Below are positions 1 through 11,797 of a stretch of DNA of 64,000 bases, piece by piece. The notes beneath the pieces are model-generated. The model had not been told where the DNA came from. It ran no database searches and saw only the letters and a program-made list of their open reading frames with translations. Each line of letters begins with the position of its first letter. Within the stretch, counting starts at the first letter, position 1. The translations under genes were made by a program, and so were the position numbers. The stretch covers positions 2,480,001 to 2,544,000 of the forward strand of contig JAAROD010000080.1 in the NCBI GenBank assembly GCA_012274445.1, written 5' to 3'. The DNA comes from Sclerotiophoma versabilis. Taxonomy: Eukaryota > Ascomycota > Dothideomycetes > Pleosporales > Didymellaceae.

Positions 1-2808
1 CATGGTGGTGGTGATGAGCGGCTTGTCCCTACCCTGAGGGGGCCGGTTGAGAATGCGCTCATTGGGGGGGTCTGTGGCGAGGGCGAGGGCGGCGAAGGTG
101 TCCATGATGAGGTTGACCCATAGCAGCTGGACAGCCTTTAGAGCAGGTTTCATCTCGTCGTCATAGACGGCTGTGACGAAGGCAAGAAGAACAGCGGTGA
201 TGTTGACAGTGATCTGGAACTGCAGGAACTTCTGCACAGCATCGTTCACGGCACGCCCCCACATGAGCGCGGTGATGATCGATGCGAAGTTATCGTCCAT
301 GAGAATGATTGAAGATGCCTCCTTGGCAACTTCGGTACCTGAGATGCCCATGGAGAAACCGATGTTGGCGGCTTTGAGGGCAGGTGCGTCGTTGGTGCCA
401 TCACCTGTGACTGCCACGATCTCGTTAAGAGCCTTCAGGCGCATGACAAGCACACGCTTGTCTTCGGGCGAGGAACGAGCAAGGACTTGGAGACGAGGAA
501 TGACTTCATCCATCTCAGCCTGAGAGAGACGACGAAAGTCTGGTCCTTCCATGACAATGCCGCCCTCGGTGTAGATGTTGCATTCGGCTGCAATAGCACG
601 CGCAGTTTGCATGTTGTCGCCGGTGACCATGCGAACAGTGACACCGGCACCTTGAGCTTTGCGAACAGCCTCTGGAACACCGGGGCGGACAGGGTCCTGG
701 ATACCAACTACACCAAAGAAGACAAGGTCGCTTAGGATAGAAGCAAGGTCGAGACTGCCAGTCTCAGTGGTTCCAGCATGAGCTGGGGGCCACTGGATGT
801 AATCTTGGTAGACAAGTCCGATGGTACGCAAAGACCTATTGGCGTACTCGCTGATGGTCGAAAGCAGCGCCTGGCGACCTTCCTCGGAGATGGGCTCGGT
901 ATTGAGTGTCTTGAAGTTAGCCTGCTCAGAACACATGGCGAGAAGAATCTCAGAAGCACCCTTGACGACCATACGGTAGCCACCAGTCTTGAGCTTGACT
1001 ACTGCAGCCATGCACTTCTTGCCCGAGTCAAAGGGCATCATGTGGACGACCTCTTCATGATCGCGGGTCTCGGCCAGTGATCCGAGACCAAGATGATCCT
1101 TAGCAAGTTGCAGCAGAGCAGTTTCGGTCTTGGATCCAACAAACACCGATCTGCCTTCCTCTTCACCCTCAAAAGCGGTGGAGTTGATAGCGATTGACTG
1201 GATGAGAAGCTCCTTAGCAGTCGTGGTGACATCGGAGGCCCAAGATGCAACAGTTGCTTCAGTCTCAGTGTCCGATTGTGCGAAGCCAGCAGTACCGAAC
1301 TTGCCAGCAACAACTGTCATCTTGTTGGTGGTGAGTGTTCCTGTCTTGTCCGAGCAGATAGTAGTAGCATTGCCCATAGTCTCGCATGCTCGTAAGACAC
1401 GGACAAGGTTGTTTTCTTTCAACATCCTTGTGGTAGCAAAAGCCAGAGCGAGTGTGACGGCAAGAGGTAGACCCTCTGGAACAGCCACCACGATGATGGT
1501 GACGGCGACAATCAAGATCTCCATAAAGGCAGAGCCCTTCACAGTTGCGGGACGGCTGTCGCCAGAGAGACCAGCGACAAAGCGGAAGAGCAGAATGAAG
1601 AAGAGGATACCGGCTGCAGCACTACCAATTTTGGAGATGGCGACAGCAAGACCACCGAGCTTCTCCTGAAGGGGTGTAGCCTCCATCTCTGTGCGAACAG
1701 ACATCATGATCTTGCCAAAAGAGCTGTGGACACCAACGGAAGTGGCCATGTAGGTACCGACGCCTTCGTTGACTTTAGCCCCAGATATGATGAAAGGATC
1801 AAGTCCTTTCTGCGATTGGCCGTTTTCGAGTGCCTTCATAACCATAGCGCTGGGTGTCTTACGCATTGCATCCGACTCTCCGGTGGCGGAGGATTCGTCG
1901 CACCTGACATCGTGACCTTCGATGAAGATACCATCGACAGGAACGACATCACCAGGTTCCATGTGGATAATGTCGCCTGCAAGTACATCGTAGACGCTGA
2001 TCATGACAGCTCTGCCGGATCGGGTGACCTTGATCTCGCGCTCTTCCTTCTTCGCGTTGAGTCGGACGAAGGCTTGTTCCTTTTGCCAATCGTTCACGGC
2101 TGTGACCAAAACGACGATGACGATGGCGATACAAATGGCAAGGCCTTCTACCCAATCGACTGGTGTTGGGGAGCCGGGTGGATGCTCCACGCCAAATGTC
2201 TCATACAAGCCAAGTGCCAACGAGATAGCCGCGGCAACAGTAAGAACAATAAGAACTGTGTCGTTGTACGCGTTCCATATTAATCTCCAAAGCGGGGTGG
2301 CCTTCTTAGGAGGCAGAATATTGCGTCCATAGACTCGTATCCGATCCTCAAATGGTTTCCCGCTACCATGCGATCTCTCGACCTTCGTATCTGACGTTGC
2401 GCCATGGACGGCCTGGTCAAATGTTATTTGCTGAGGAGCAGCGGCTTCGTCAACGCTCAGTCCGGTATGCGTATCTGACTGTAATCCATGTGCGATGCCT
2501 TGCAGACCACCTAGCGCGTGGAAAGCAGGTAACGACTTTGGGTTTAATAGCTTGTTTAGTTGCCCAGGTGAGAAGGCAAAAGGGTTGTCCTCCACCTTGA
2601 AGTCGTCTTCTGTCCCGGGATCAGGCAGTAATGCTGTGTCAGAATCATTTACTGCTGTCGACGCATTGCTAGGAGATATAGCTGATAGTGGTGATACCGG
2701 CGTCCGGAAGGGATCGGATGTGGAGGATGTAATGGTATCGGCGTTGCTTAAAGCCCGTTGTCGAGTGTTGACTTGGAGGGTCGGAGGGGCCAGCTTGCCG
2801 TTCTCCAT
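1..2808 (-). CDS. PMC1: PMC1-type P-type Ca2+ ATPase (3' end off window)
   Basis: An uninterrupted frame of 936 codons starts at the ATG at 2808 and reaches the window edge without a stop, so the C-terminus is missing. It shows the full P2B ATPase signature: an N-terminal extension, a PEGLPLAV membrane motif near position 1450, the phosphorylation motif DKTGTLT with Asp487, and the hinge TGDGTNDAP near 390-410, followed by membrane segments. In the family this enzyme pumps Ca2+ out of the cytosol into the vacuole or across the plasma membrane, powered by ATP. Fungal members are called PMC1 or NCA. No intron is needed. The family is certain; the exact paralogue (PMC1/NCA-2/NCA-3) cannot be decided here. 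Confidence 0.93.
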   Translation of the reverse strand, partial: MENGKLAPPTLQVNTRQRALSNADTITSSTSDPFRTPVSPLSAISPSNASTAVNDSDTALLPDPGTEDDFKVEDNPFAFSPGQLNKLLNPKSLPAFHALGGLQGIAHGLQSDTHTGLSVDEAAAPQQITFDQAVHGATSDTKVERSHGSGKPFEDRIRVYGRNILPPKKATPLWRLIWNAYNDTVLIVLTVAAAISLALGLYETFGVEHPPGSPTPVDWVEGLAICIAIVIVVLVTAVNDWQKEQAFVRLNAKKEEREIKVTRSGRAVMISVYDVLAGDIIHMEPGDVVPVDGIFIEGHDVRCDESSATGESDAMRKTPSAMVMKALENGQSQKGLDPFIISGAKVNEGVGTYMATSVGVHSSFGKIMMSVRTEMEATPLQEKLGGLAVAISKIGSAAAGILFFILLFRFVAGLSGDSRPATVKGSAFMEILIVAVTIIVVAVPEGLPLAVTLALAFATTRMLKENNLVRVLRACETMGNATTICSDKTGTLTTNKMTVVAGKFGTAGFAQSDTETEATVASWASDVTTTAKELLIQSIAINSTAFEGEEEGRSVFVGSKTETALLQLAKDHLGLGSLAETRDHEEVVHMMPFDSGKKCMAAVVKLKTGGYRMVVKGASEILLAMCSEQANFKTLNTEPISEEGRQALLSTISEYANRSLRTIGLVYQDYIQWPPAHAGTTETGSLDLASILSDLVFFGVVGIQDPVRPGVPEAVRKAQGAGVTVRMVTGDNMQTARAIAAECNIYTEGGIVMEGPDFRRLSQAEMDEVIPRLQVLARSSPEDKRVLVMRLKALNEIVAVTGDGTNDAPALKAANIGFSMGISGTEVAKEASSIILMDDNFASIITALMWGRAVNDAVQKFLQFQITVNITAVLLAFVTAVYDDEMKPALKAVQLLWVNLIMDTFAALALATDPPNERILNRPPQGRDKPLITTTM

Positions 2809-5330
2809 GTTGTTTGAATTATTTAAGTCGACGAAACGATGAAACCTGAGTCTGCGAAAATTGTAAAAGGCTCAATCGAACTGTGGGTATAATGCAGTTG
2901 GAACGTGTGGCAGGCTCATGGAGTACCGGTAAGCGCGGTGAGGTCCTCCTCTACCTATAATGACAAGGGAGGCTGTGTAAGATAAGCGCTCTTGGCTTTA
3001 GTGCGTCACTAACAGCTGCCTTGGAGCGGAGTCTCTTACAAAACATCATTTCAGCCTTTCCTGGCAAGTCTGGGCAGTCATTGCGCCCCCGATGCCTTCG
3101 CGGCTCTGATGACCGGATTTTTAGAGAGCACAAACGGGCCAGGGCTGTGGAAGTGGAAGGTCCTCGAAGAAAGCGGTTCAATCCGCCGCGATCATCGCGC
3201 AATAGTTGGGTGCTAAGAGACGCAAATTCTCTGTGCTGAGGAATACGGTGTCGAGACTCGCAATACCAAGAACGACAAGCCGACGGCGCGCCTTGACGGG
3301 GGCAGTGCAAAATTGTGTGACAACATCGTAACGAGGGGTTGTCTCTGCTTCCGCATCGGAAAACTCACTGCGATGGCCAGCAGGTTGGAGTCTCAAAAAC
3401 CATCATGTTGTCAGGTAGAATGATAGTAGTGAAGTGTCAATAGGGTGGTGACAGAGAATAGGCTACTGTGAAGCTAACAAGGCTGAGACAGGGTTGTAAT
3501 TGGTGTAATTGGTCAGAAGCGGCTCTCACCAGTGCCACAAGCATCCGCCACTGAGGCTTAGCCAGAACACTAGCCACATCCGGTACCCCTTTTGCATGTC
3601 TCCGTCAGAAGCAAGACTACGGGACCACTGTATACAGGACCATGGCGGTCATCATCTAGTCTAGACGGTTATACTAGTAGCAGTGTCATTGCGGTTGTTA
3701 GCCCTGACTTTTGAAGCTGAAGCATCTGATTGTGACTTCTGGCAGCTGAGCGTGACCCTGACGGTATGATTGTGTGGCTGAAGTCTACCTGCGCCACTCG
3801 TACCGTTCACTGAAACGGGAACGAGAACGAGCCAAAGGAAGTGGATTCAATCGGAAGAATGTTGTCTCTATGATGTGGACTTTCCAGCTTGGTCAGGAGG
3901 CGCAGCCTTCTTGGAGAAATAAGTCACCATAGATTCAAGCCTGACAGTTCCATGAATTTGCCTCTTTACAACTCACAGCTGATCACAGCAGACGCGTCTT
4001 CACTAAAGCCTGTACGTCGAGGGTGCCGTTTGTAACTAAGGATGCTCGTTCTGGTAGGTGAATGTATGAGAGTGAACAAATCCAGCGTGTCATCACTGGA
4101 CCACAGCCAGTAATTTCCTGTGGCAAAGTCACTTAGCCACACAGCCACAGTTCCAGCTGAGAAATCACTTTCCGCAGTTCGCCACTGTCTCGAACTGCGG
4201 TACTTACTATGGTACGTACGAACGGTCTTGCCGACGTTTGGAACTCAGAAACTCGCACGTGGCCTAAAATGCTCCAAGATGCCTAGCAAATAGCAAATAA
4301 AAACATAATTTATCGCGGTGGGGTAGTGCGAGGCGCAGTTATCCTAGACACAGCCGATGATACGCACTTTGTTTGCAAACGACCTAGTGATCCTCCTGTT
4401 GTTGCTCTCACGGCGTAATATCGCCGTCTGGATCGGCGTAGACCTGATTCTGTCACCGGAAAGAGGGTGTCAATATCATGGCGGATTGAACGCGGCTTCT
4501 TGTAAGCCCTGTGGGTCCTTTACCGGTGTGAAGGACTCAGTCATGTCAGCGATGTCCTACATATGCTGTATTTTTCCCATTGCCTTTGAGACTTACCTTT
4601 GCTGCATTCCAGGGCCCTATCTTCCATGAAGTTCTATCGGATTTCATAGTCTTACAGACCAATTGTGTCTGCAGGTAAAATTTGAGATTCAGTACCAAAC
4701 AGTTATCTTCACTTCTATTGAGGCAGTGCTACTCTCGACTAATACAGACCGTGGGACTACACACTAAAGTGGGGCTTGTGAAATAGCTGGGCGGCCACAT
4801 AACAACCAACCAAACCATTGCTCATGTTCAAGCTCATAAGTGCCAGTGATACGTGTACTTGCACAGGTCTTGGCTCGTCACGGCAGAAATGTCTTCACAG
4901 TGCTCTTAGGTCAAATCCACCGTTTGTATTCTTAGCGCCGAAGACATTGTGGTGGGGAGGGTTCATATGTCCTTAGTTGAGGCAGTGTTGGCTTGGTAAA
5001 ACCAAAATTTTAAGTCATTGTCACTGCAGCTAGTTCTAGGTCAGCCTTGTTCAGGCAGTCATATGTGACTTCGGACGATATCCCGCCTTGGGGAATGTCA
5101 TATTGATCTTCTTCAAACAATGATTAACGCAATATAACTATTCTGCGCCTTCAGATTGCAAGGTGATCACATAGCCTGGAAGAGTCGTGGACGTTATTTG
5201 TAGGCTTCAACATCATTCACTGTCAGCTACAAACTCACGGCAAGCTCTTGACATTTTGTTAAAATCTGGCTATTTTCAACTTTCAGTTGCATCCATTAAG
5301 CTTGGTTTACAAAAGCATGTAAGATATGAC
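2809..5330. other. intergenic region, no gene recognised
   Basis: About 2.5 kb upstream of the ATPase. Only short open frames occur (the longest about 119 codons), none with recognisable domains or convincing splice signals. It should contain the ATPase promoter. I see no repeat or transposon signature. Confidence 0.5.
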
Positions 5331-6695
5331 TCAGCACGATACATTTGCGTTTGCATGTGGTTCCCATTCACAAGATTTCACGGTATCCTTGCAATGAAAC
5401 ATGGCAATATCAGACCCAACCTTGCACCACCAGTATTCTACCTCAAGGTCTTGAGTCTGAGATATTGAACCAGAGCAAGAAGTAGTCTGTTCGTAGCCCA
5501 CTGCTTCAATTGCAGCACCCCAATCATCACAGCGAGGATAGTAGTCTACCCACGTCTTTTGATTAAGTGCTTGTAGGAAGTTTGACCATCCATACTGCTG
5601 TGTAGGACTCAAACCCATTTATGACCCCAAGTCTAGCAGCACTCTCTCGTGGAAATACTCCCAATCAGAACAGAACCATACTCCCAGCACGTCTAACAGA
5701 AGTTGAACGGCAGTTTTCTCGTAGCTCACGGCGATACGCTGATCCTCTCGAACAATAGCCAGTAGCCCGTAAACTTTGTCTCGAGGATCTTGGCAGATGT
5801 TCCCTGCCCACTGCTCAAGGCAGTACATAAGCGTATATCCGTTTCTTACCTTCTTTCTATTAACAACAAGGAGACTGAGCACGGGGTCGGCGGGTAATCT
5901 GTTACTGAACATTGCCCAGACCCCAGGGAAAAAATCATCTGAGTCAATATAGGATCCTCCTTCAATCAGGATTCAGACCTTCTCCGCGAGCAATATCTCT
6001 TGCACAATCCAGAGACGTGTGAAATACGGATTCTCGATAAATGCCCTAAGACAGTGTGTGATGTGTGTCCGAACGTCGCCGGAAAGTCCTTCAAACATCG
6101 CTATGGAGAGTTCTATCTTGGAAACCAGGTCTTTTGCCGCCAAATAGAGAGGGATATGGTCGGCTTTGACTGCTGCGAAGGCCGTGTCGGGTTTTGTGTT
6201 TTCCGCTAGCCAAATGAGGGTTTCCTTTGCTCGAGAATAAATTGATTTCATCATGTTCGCTTGGTGGTTGCGCTCCGGCGTGTCACTCTGATTGATACAC
6301 ACTTGATCGATCCAAAGCCAGCACTGGCCATTGCCTTCGTCGAGATGGCAATCTTGTTGTCGAAACTTGTCAAGGAACTTGTAGAGATTCGCCCCGATGA
6401 TCAGCTCGCAGTTATTCACATATACAGAGTACGATGACGTTTGCGATCCCCACGTATATGACAGCGCATGATATGGCGGGGCTGATTCATGATCAAACAT
6501 GCGCAAGTCGCCCTCAATACGAGTTTCAGAGGCATTCTTGGATCGATGTATTCGGAGTAATCGAATTTGTTTCTTGTTCCGGTCTAATTCGGGATATGCA
6601 AAAGTTGAGACAAAGCCAAAAGTGAGTGTCGATGACGTTGTAAGATGAAGGTCCGCGGCTGCCTGGTAATCTGACTGTGGAGATATGGCTTGCAT
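5331..6695 (-). pseudogene. HET-domain protein, broken by two in-frame stops
   Basis: One reading frame from the ATG at 6695 to the stop at 5331 (454 codons) encodes a heterokaryon-incompatibility protein. It has the HET motifs HALSYTWG, WLWIDQVCINQ and FTRLWIVQE in order. The frame is interrupted by TGA at 5973-5975 (codon 241) and TAA at 5619-5621 (codon 359), after which the same frame continues with family-like sequence. The downstream paralogue at 7347-8714 has 455 residues, so the overall length is conserved. TGA can derive from CGA and TAA from CAA by C-to-T change. No in-phase intron with good splice sites removes either stop. HET proteins trigger cell death or non-self rejection on fusion of incompatible hyphae. 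A first exon upstream of 6695 is possible. Confidence 0.75.
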
Positions 6696-7346
6696 CGAGA
6701 TTTTCTTGCCGGTGTCCAAGGTGGCGTAATCGCCTGTGCTGCTTTCCGGTCAATGTAAGGCTGTGAAAAAAAGGTAGGTCAAGGGAGCTAAGAGTGCATG
6801 GTGTGAAGACTTTGGAAGGGGGCAATGCTCTAGTCGAGTGGAGGGGCTGAGACCGGGCTGGCGTCTGCCTGACAAAACCTGATTGGTCGCAGCGCAGCTG
6901 ACCCACGGTATGGAAGCCTACTGACTTCGCAACAATCAAGTGGTTCTTCAAGGGACAATTTCGGTCGCAGAGTAGATGCCGTACAAACCACTTACTCATT
7001 ACTTGAAGGTTGCGGTTCAGCTTTCTCTTGTGCACTTTAGTACTATATTAAATTAGCCTCTTAACAGTATCAGCTAATTATGATAATACTAGTTACTATT
7101 GTAAAACGGATATGTTTGAAAACAAAGCGCTATTTCCATACAAATATCTACCTAATAGCCTCTAAGTCAAGATTTCTAAGCACTAGCGTAAGATATTTTG
7201 TTTGAGATATAACGCTCGCATCTTTACACCACTTCACAGCTCGTAATTAGGTTGATGGGCAGAAGATGTGGATTAGAACTTACCTATGTAACTGCTACTT
7301 CGTCGGAGAAATTGGTAAACCTTATCTGAAGATCCTAGAATTGCGG
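6696..7346. other. intergenic region between the two HET genes
   Basis: About 650 bp, with an AT-rich block at roughly 7030-7340. It should hold the promoter of the broken HET gene and the 3' UTR of the intact one. No coding signal is seen. Confidence 0.5.
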
Positions 7347-8714
7347 TCAATAAAAGCTGCGCAAACATTCAAACTCAAAATAATGTCCTTCAAGCTCATA
7401 CCACCAGCTAGCAGCGCGGCTCCAACATGAGCGCACGTATCCAATACCATCTATGTCTCTTTTGCCCCAGTGAGCTGTAGCTCTAACTTCAGGAGCAAAT
7501 AGGTACTCTGCCGTGTCATCATTGTAGATGCTTCTGATCAAGCTGTCCCACCCACACCTGTCATTTGCCGGGAGGTCGAGCTCGTCGGCTAGGTCGATCA
7601 AGGTCAGCCTACCAGCACGATCGAGATTCCGCTCAGCGACTTTCAGCAATACGTCAATAAGGACTCCTCGAATACTTTTTGTGTAATCGATCTCGACTCG
7701 TTGTTCTTCGCGCACAAGACCCATCAAACCAAATATTTTATCCCGCAAATCGTGACAGTCGCCCGTGGAAAACTTTCCTAGACATTCTAGGAGATCCAGA
7801 TGTTGGAATCTGGTTTGGCCAATGTGTAATCTTGGATTGTTGATGGAATCGAGGTGTGCCTTTAGAGAGATGAAGGAACGAGCCGTACAGACACTGGTTG
7901 CCGCAAACGTGTTACTATCGCGTGTACGGAAATTTTCAAACATCTGATTGAGATCTGACCAGAGCATCCAGTGGCCGCCTTCTACTAGAACATCTAGCTG
8001 AGAAGAAAGCAACACTTCCTGAACGATCCATAAACGGGTAAAGTACCGATGGAGTACAAAGAACCTCGAATTTGGGACTACATCGCCTGAAGTTTTGTTT
8101 GCATGGGTTAGATCTCCTTGTACAGAATCTCCCTTTGCGATGTACGCAGATAAGGCTCTTTTATATATGCCGTGATCGTGTAGCCAAATAATGGTGTTGC
8201 TGGCATTTCCGTATATCGTTGACATAAGCTTCACTTGATGATTTCTCTCGTTATCTTCAGATTGGTTGATGCAGATTTGATCCACCCATATCCAACCGGT
8301 CCAGTACGGGTCTTCGGAGCTTTCGCTGCGGCTATATTGTGCACAAAAGCAGAATAGATTTTCTCCAACACTGAACATCCCGCCGTTGATGCGTATGCGA
8401 TAATCCTGTCGCGTGGCACCCCATGTATACGAGAGGGCACTATATTTCAAGCTTTCGTTTTGCTGTGACCCCAGAGTGAAATGTTGTAGTTCGCAATCGA
8501 CTTCCGACGTGTTGGAGTGATTATATCGTCGAATCCTCAATAACCGGATTTGCTGTTCCTCAATATCTAGCACTTCATGTTTGTAACGTGGCCTATCATC
8601 ATCAATTGGCATAGATGAGCTCGTGCGGTTGTAGGTGGTGTCCGTATCGGCAAGTAGGCAACTGTACATGGGTATTTTGTCGTCCGCTTTGTAGGGCAGA
8701 TCTCGAGTCAGCAT
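7347..8714 (-). CDS. HET-domain protein (heterokaryon incompatibility)
   Basis: A single 455-codon exon from the ATG at 8714 to a TGA at 7347. The HET domain lies in roughly the first 240 residues: the motif block SALSYTWGA near residue 90, then WIWVDQICINQSEDNERNHQ, then FTRLWIVQEVLL. The C-terminal half is variable, as is usual in the family. HET proteins act in the cytoplasm in allorecognition and programmed cell death; the partner here is unknown. It is a tandem same-strand paralogue of the broken gene at 5331-6695 and has essentially the same length. No NACHT or WD repeats follow. Confidence 0.85.
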   Translation of the reverse strand: MLTRDLPYKADDKIPMYSCLLADTDTTYNRTSSSMPIDDDRPRYKHEVLDIEEQQIRLLRIRRYNHSNTSEVDCELQHFTLGSQQNESLKYSALSYTWGATRQDYRIRINGGMFSVGENLFCFCAQYSRSESSEDPYWTGWIWVDQICINQSEDNERNHQVKLMSTIYGNASNTIIWLHDHGIYKRALSAYIAKGDSVQGDLTHANKTSGDVVPNSRFFVLHRYFTRLWIVQEVLLSSQLDVLVEGGHWMLWSDLNQMFENFRTRDSNTFAATSVCTARSFISLKAHLDSINNPRLHIGQTRFQHLDLLECLGKFSTGDCHDLRDKIFGLMGLVREEQRVEIDYTKSIRGVLIDVLLKVAERNLDRAGRLTLIDLADELDLPANDRCGWDSLIRSIYNDDTAEYLFAPEVRATAHWGKRDIDGIGYVRSCWSRAASWWYELEGHYFEFECLRSFY

Positions 8715-10294
8715 GTTGGCAGCTGAAACTGGGGCCAGTGAACTAGAAACTAAACTCCAAACGAGTGCTTACTGGGTTATGTACCGTTTTTAAGTGAGGC
8801 GGAATGCCGTCACGCTGACATGCGAATACTGTGGCTGAGCCTGCAGACCAGACCGGTCAAAACTGGCTTCAATCTCTCGTTCCCGGGCACATGGTTTAAG
8901 CTCTGCTGGCAATTATCTTCTTCATTAGAACGAGGCAAATCTCGCAATGACAAAGACTGTGGCAGGTAAACCGCCAGTATAGACAGTAGGGCATGCGAGA
9001 GCGGGGTATGGTCACGTGCCCTTTAACATCTTCACTCTCTAACTGGCTGCAGATACAATTCTGCGCTTTGGACATTCTGTTTATCTGGACTGAGTACACA
9101 ATCAAATAATGGTCCTGGTTGTTTACCTACAGAGAGGGACGTTTTAGCGAACTGCCCACAGAGGGGTATATGGTGTCAGATGTTGTGATTTGGGTAGAAG
9201 AAGCCATGTTATTTTCTGGGTCATAGAATGCCTTTACTGAGTCACAACAGAACACACACGAGTTTGCTTTTTGCTTGCCCTCTGTGTTATGGCAGGTGCG
9301 GATCGTCAGGTTGGATAGGAGCAGCGAAGTGAAGCCTAGCTTAAGGAATACAAATGGCCTCGGCAGTGCCCGTGCCAGACCAATTCATGGCGATCTCTCT
9401 TGACATTGCCGGCTCTTTTGTCGATCGAGGTAACGAAGGGTTTCATAGCGTGTTGTATTCGGGTTAAGTGACAGGTCCTTCTTCTCATCATTCCACGTTC
9501 AAACTGCAGGTGAATGAGCTACACCCGCAGACACGACACTACTGAAAGTAACAAAGCTTGTTCGCTATGAAAAGACTGCCTGAAAAACTTAAGATCAAGT
9601 ATCTGCATCCTTTAACACATCCTCCTCTTCCACAAACCAATCCATCCACCTTCCAGAAGAGCAACCTGCCGTCTCTCTTTATCAGTAAGTTCAGGGGTGG
9701 AATTGCTAGCTATACATCCCTGGCACAGCCGAATGGGGTGGCTTTGTCTCCGACTGCGCCTCATTCGTGCAATAGCGCTTGGTGCTTTCCATTACCCGAG
9801 ACTGCGCCTTGCCCAACACCAACCAGACGAGCGGCGTGTGGGACTTGGCGGAACTCAATATCACCCTACGTGTAGCCAATTCAGAGATAACGGTGGACTT
9901 GGGTGGGGCGATAAGCTGCCGATTGATTTTCTGCTGTCTCGAGGGCGTTTTCACTATGTTGTTCTGCGAACTTAGGGCCCGCAGTCTTGGCGTGCGGGTC
10001 TTGGGGTTTGGTGCTGAGTAAGACGCGCTATCCTCGGAGTGAGGAACACTTTTCCGTGAGTGCAGATCCATTAGACTTGGGTTTGATGGGACCGTGTGAG
10101 TACCGCTGCCTTGGAAAGGTGGTCAAGGGTGTGAAGTCGGTCATCGAGGTGCCTGGTTTGTTACAACGAGGTGCATGATGAGAAGTCGTTATGCCGAGGA
10201 AACTTTGTATATTTATGCCATTTGCAAGTGGCGTCTAGAAGCTCCTTCCCTACACGCATACTGTGGAGTGCTTTTTCTACGGTATAACAAATCG
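8715..10294. other. intergenic region, no gene recognised
   Basis: About 1.6 kb between the HET gene and the PLD-like gene. Short overlapping open frames at 9558-10178 lack domains. A 121-codon minus-strand frame at 9706-10071 starts with ATG but is low-complexity Ser/Arg-rich and unsupported. Confidence 0.5.
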
Positions 10295-11797
10295 TCATCT
10301 TGTTTCACTGTTGAAAACCACTGTACTTCTCCCCGTCATAGCCTTATCTACTGTATCCTCCACCCTCCGCACCACTTCTGCCCCAAAGAATGCAACACCT
10401 AATTCTTGACTTGTGAACCAGCTCGCACGGTCTAGATTGCCACTTCCCAGTACCAGCACCTCGCCATCAACAATCGTCATCTTAAGATGACTCTGCTGCG
10501 GCTCGCCCTGTTCTTCCCCTCTCTTCCTGTATCCATGCCTTGGCTCGAAGTATGAGATGTGGAGCTTACCAACCTTGAGAGGAGCAATGGCTGCCTCTTC
10601 GTCGTACGGTCTTGAACCTCCTTGGGGGTCAAGCGCTTTGTATTGTTTAATGAGAGTTTTGACGCATCGAGATGTGGTGGTGCCAGCGGTCACGAGTTGC
10701 TCGAGTATCATGAGTCGTTCTGAGGACAAAACTGTAACGTCTATGCCACGAGCTAGCGCTTTTAATAACGCGGATAAAACTGGTGGAGCGGTGAGGTTCG
10801 GTGTTTGGATGCGTATGCTGCGCTCCGCTTTCGCGAACGCATTAAGCAGGAAAGTGTTCAGAGGCGTAGTCGGAGCTGTAGCGATACCAAGGGGTCGAAA
10901 GTCCGGGTTTCGCCGGTGAGGGCTTGGGAGAAAGAACGTGGGAGTTTGATCTTCGTGTGAAAATTCTGCTACAGTCTGGGTGGCGCTCGGCATCATGCTT
11001 GGATGATCACGGCCTGTGGTAGGAACTGTTGCGACCCCCTTTCTATCCGGTAAGCCAGGTGGTGCGTCCGATCGCCTTTCCCAGAACGTCCAATAAAATT
11101 TGAGGAATTGAGATACTATGGGACCACTCATCGTGATTGCGCCTTCGAACCACTCTTCCCAACTGACATTGCAGCTCGGAAGGACCACAACTTGTCTGTC
11201 GACGATGATGAACTTTGGGTGCATAACGCTGAAGGGAAGGACGAAAACGCTCTTGATCTTCATATCTAGGCCCCCTAGCTCAGATGGATCGGGAAGGCCA
11301 AATTTCTGCGCCCACTCTGAAGCTGGGTATGTTTGACCGCTAGCTGTCTGTTTGTGGAACAACTTCTGGAAGACCGAAGAAGATGAGAAACATAACCGAA
11401 CGCGTATTTTCTCTGTGCCCCGCCGTACAGCCTTGTCGGACAGCTTCCGAAGCACAGAATTGAGCGTATCACGACTGACAGATGAAGCCCAGAAGCAGGT
11501 CACAAGAATGAGCTCGTGCTCAGTCTCTTCTAGAAGCGGTGAGACGTCCTCATAGATGGATGATCCGGTTCCTGTAATGAAAGTCCGGATGTTGGAGGTG
11601 GTAATGAGCGATCGTGGAAGACGTGAGTAGTAATTTGGGTCATCTTGTTCAGTACTGTCCACTGCTCTCTCGAGATCATAGATGAAGGGCTCCTGGTACC
11701 GCTCCACCATACGCTCACTCATACGCATCAGAGCTTGTGCGTCATCGAGCTCTTGAAGTCTACTCTCCGAATTTGCTGCAGTTAAAAGCAAGCTCAT
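10295..11797 (-). CDS. Phospholipase D-like phosphodiesterase with two HKD motifs
   Basis: A single 500-codon exon, ATG at 11797 and TGA at 10295. Two PLD catalytic motifs are visible: H193-x-K195-x4-D200 followed by Asn210, and H437-x-K439-x4-D444 followed by the G-S-G-N box. The pair forms one active site that cleaves phosphodiester bonds through a phosphohistidine intermediate. There are no PX, PH or C2 domains and no signal peptide, so it is not the large Spo14-type enzyme. It resembles the small intracellular PLD-like or cardiolipin-synthase-like fungal proteins; the substrate could be a phospholipid or a nucleic acid. It is transcribed divergently from RRP4, with 308 bp between the starts. 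Confidence 0.87.
   Translation of the reverse strand: MSLLLTAANSESRLQELDDAQALMRMSERMVERYQEPFIYDLERAVDSTEQDDPNYYSRLPRSLITTSNIRTFITGTGSSIYEDVSPLLEETEHELILVTCFWASSVSRDTLNSVLRKLSDKAVRRGTEKIRVRLCFSSSSVFQKLFHKQTASGQTYPASEWAQKFGLPDPSELGGLDMKIKSVFVLPFSVMHPKFIIVDRQVVVLPSCNVSWEEWFEGAITMSGPIVSQFLKFYWTFWERRSDAPPGLPDRKGVATVPTTGRDHPSMMPSATQTVAEFSHEDQTPTFFLPSPHRRNPDFRPLGIATAPTTPLNTFLLNAFAKAERSIRIQTPNLTAPPVLSALLKALARGIDVTVLSSERLMILEQLVTAGTTTSRCVKTLIKQYKALDPQGGSRPYDEEAAIAPLKVGKLHISYFEPRHGYRKRGEEQGEPQQSHLKMTIVDGEVLVLGSGNLDRASWFTSQELGVAFFGAEVVRRVEDTVDKAMTGRSTVVFNSETR

Noticed and set aside
173..1669. Plus-strand open frames over the ATPase
   Set aside because: They are antisense shadows of the clear minus-strand P-type ATPase frame.
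5901..5974. Intron removing the first stop of the broken HET gene
   Set aside because: The best candidate (74 nt, donor GTCTGA) is out of phase with the downstream frame and has a weak donor.
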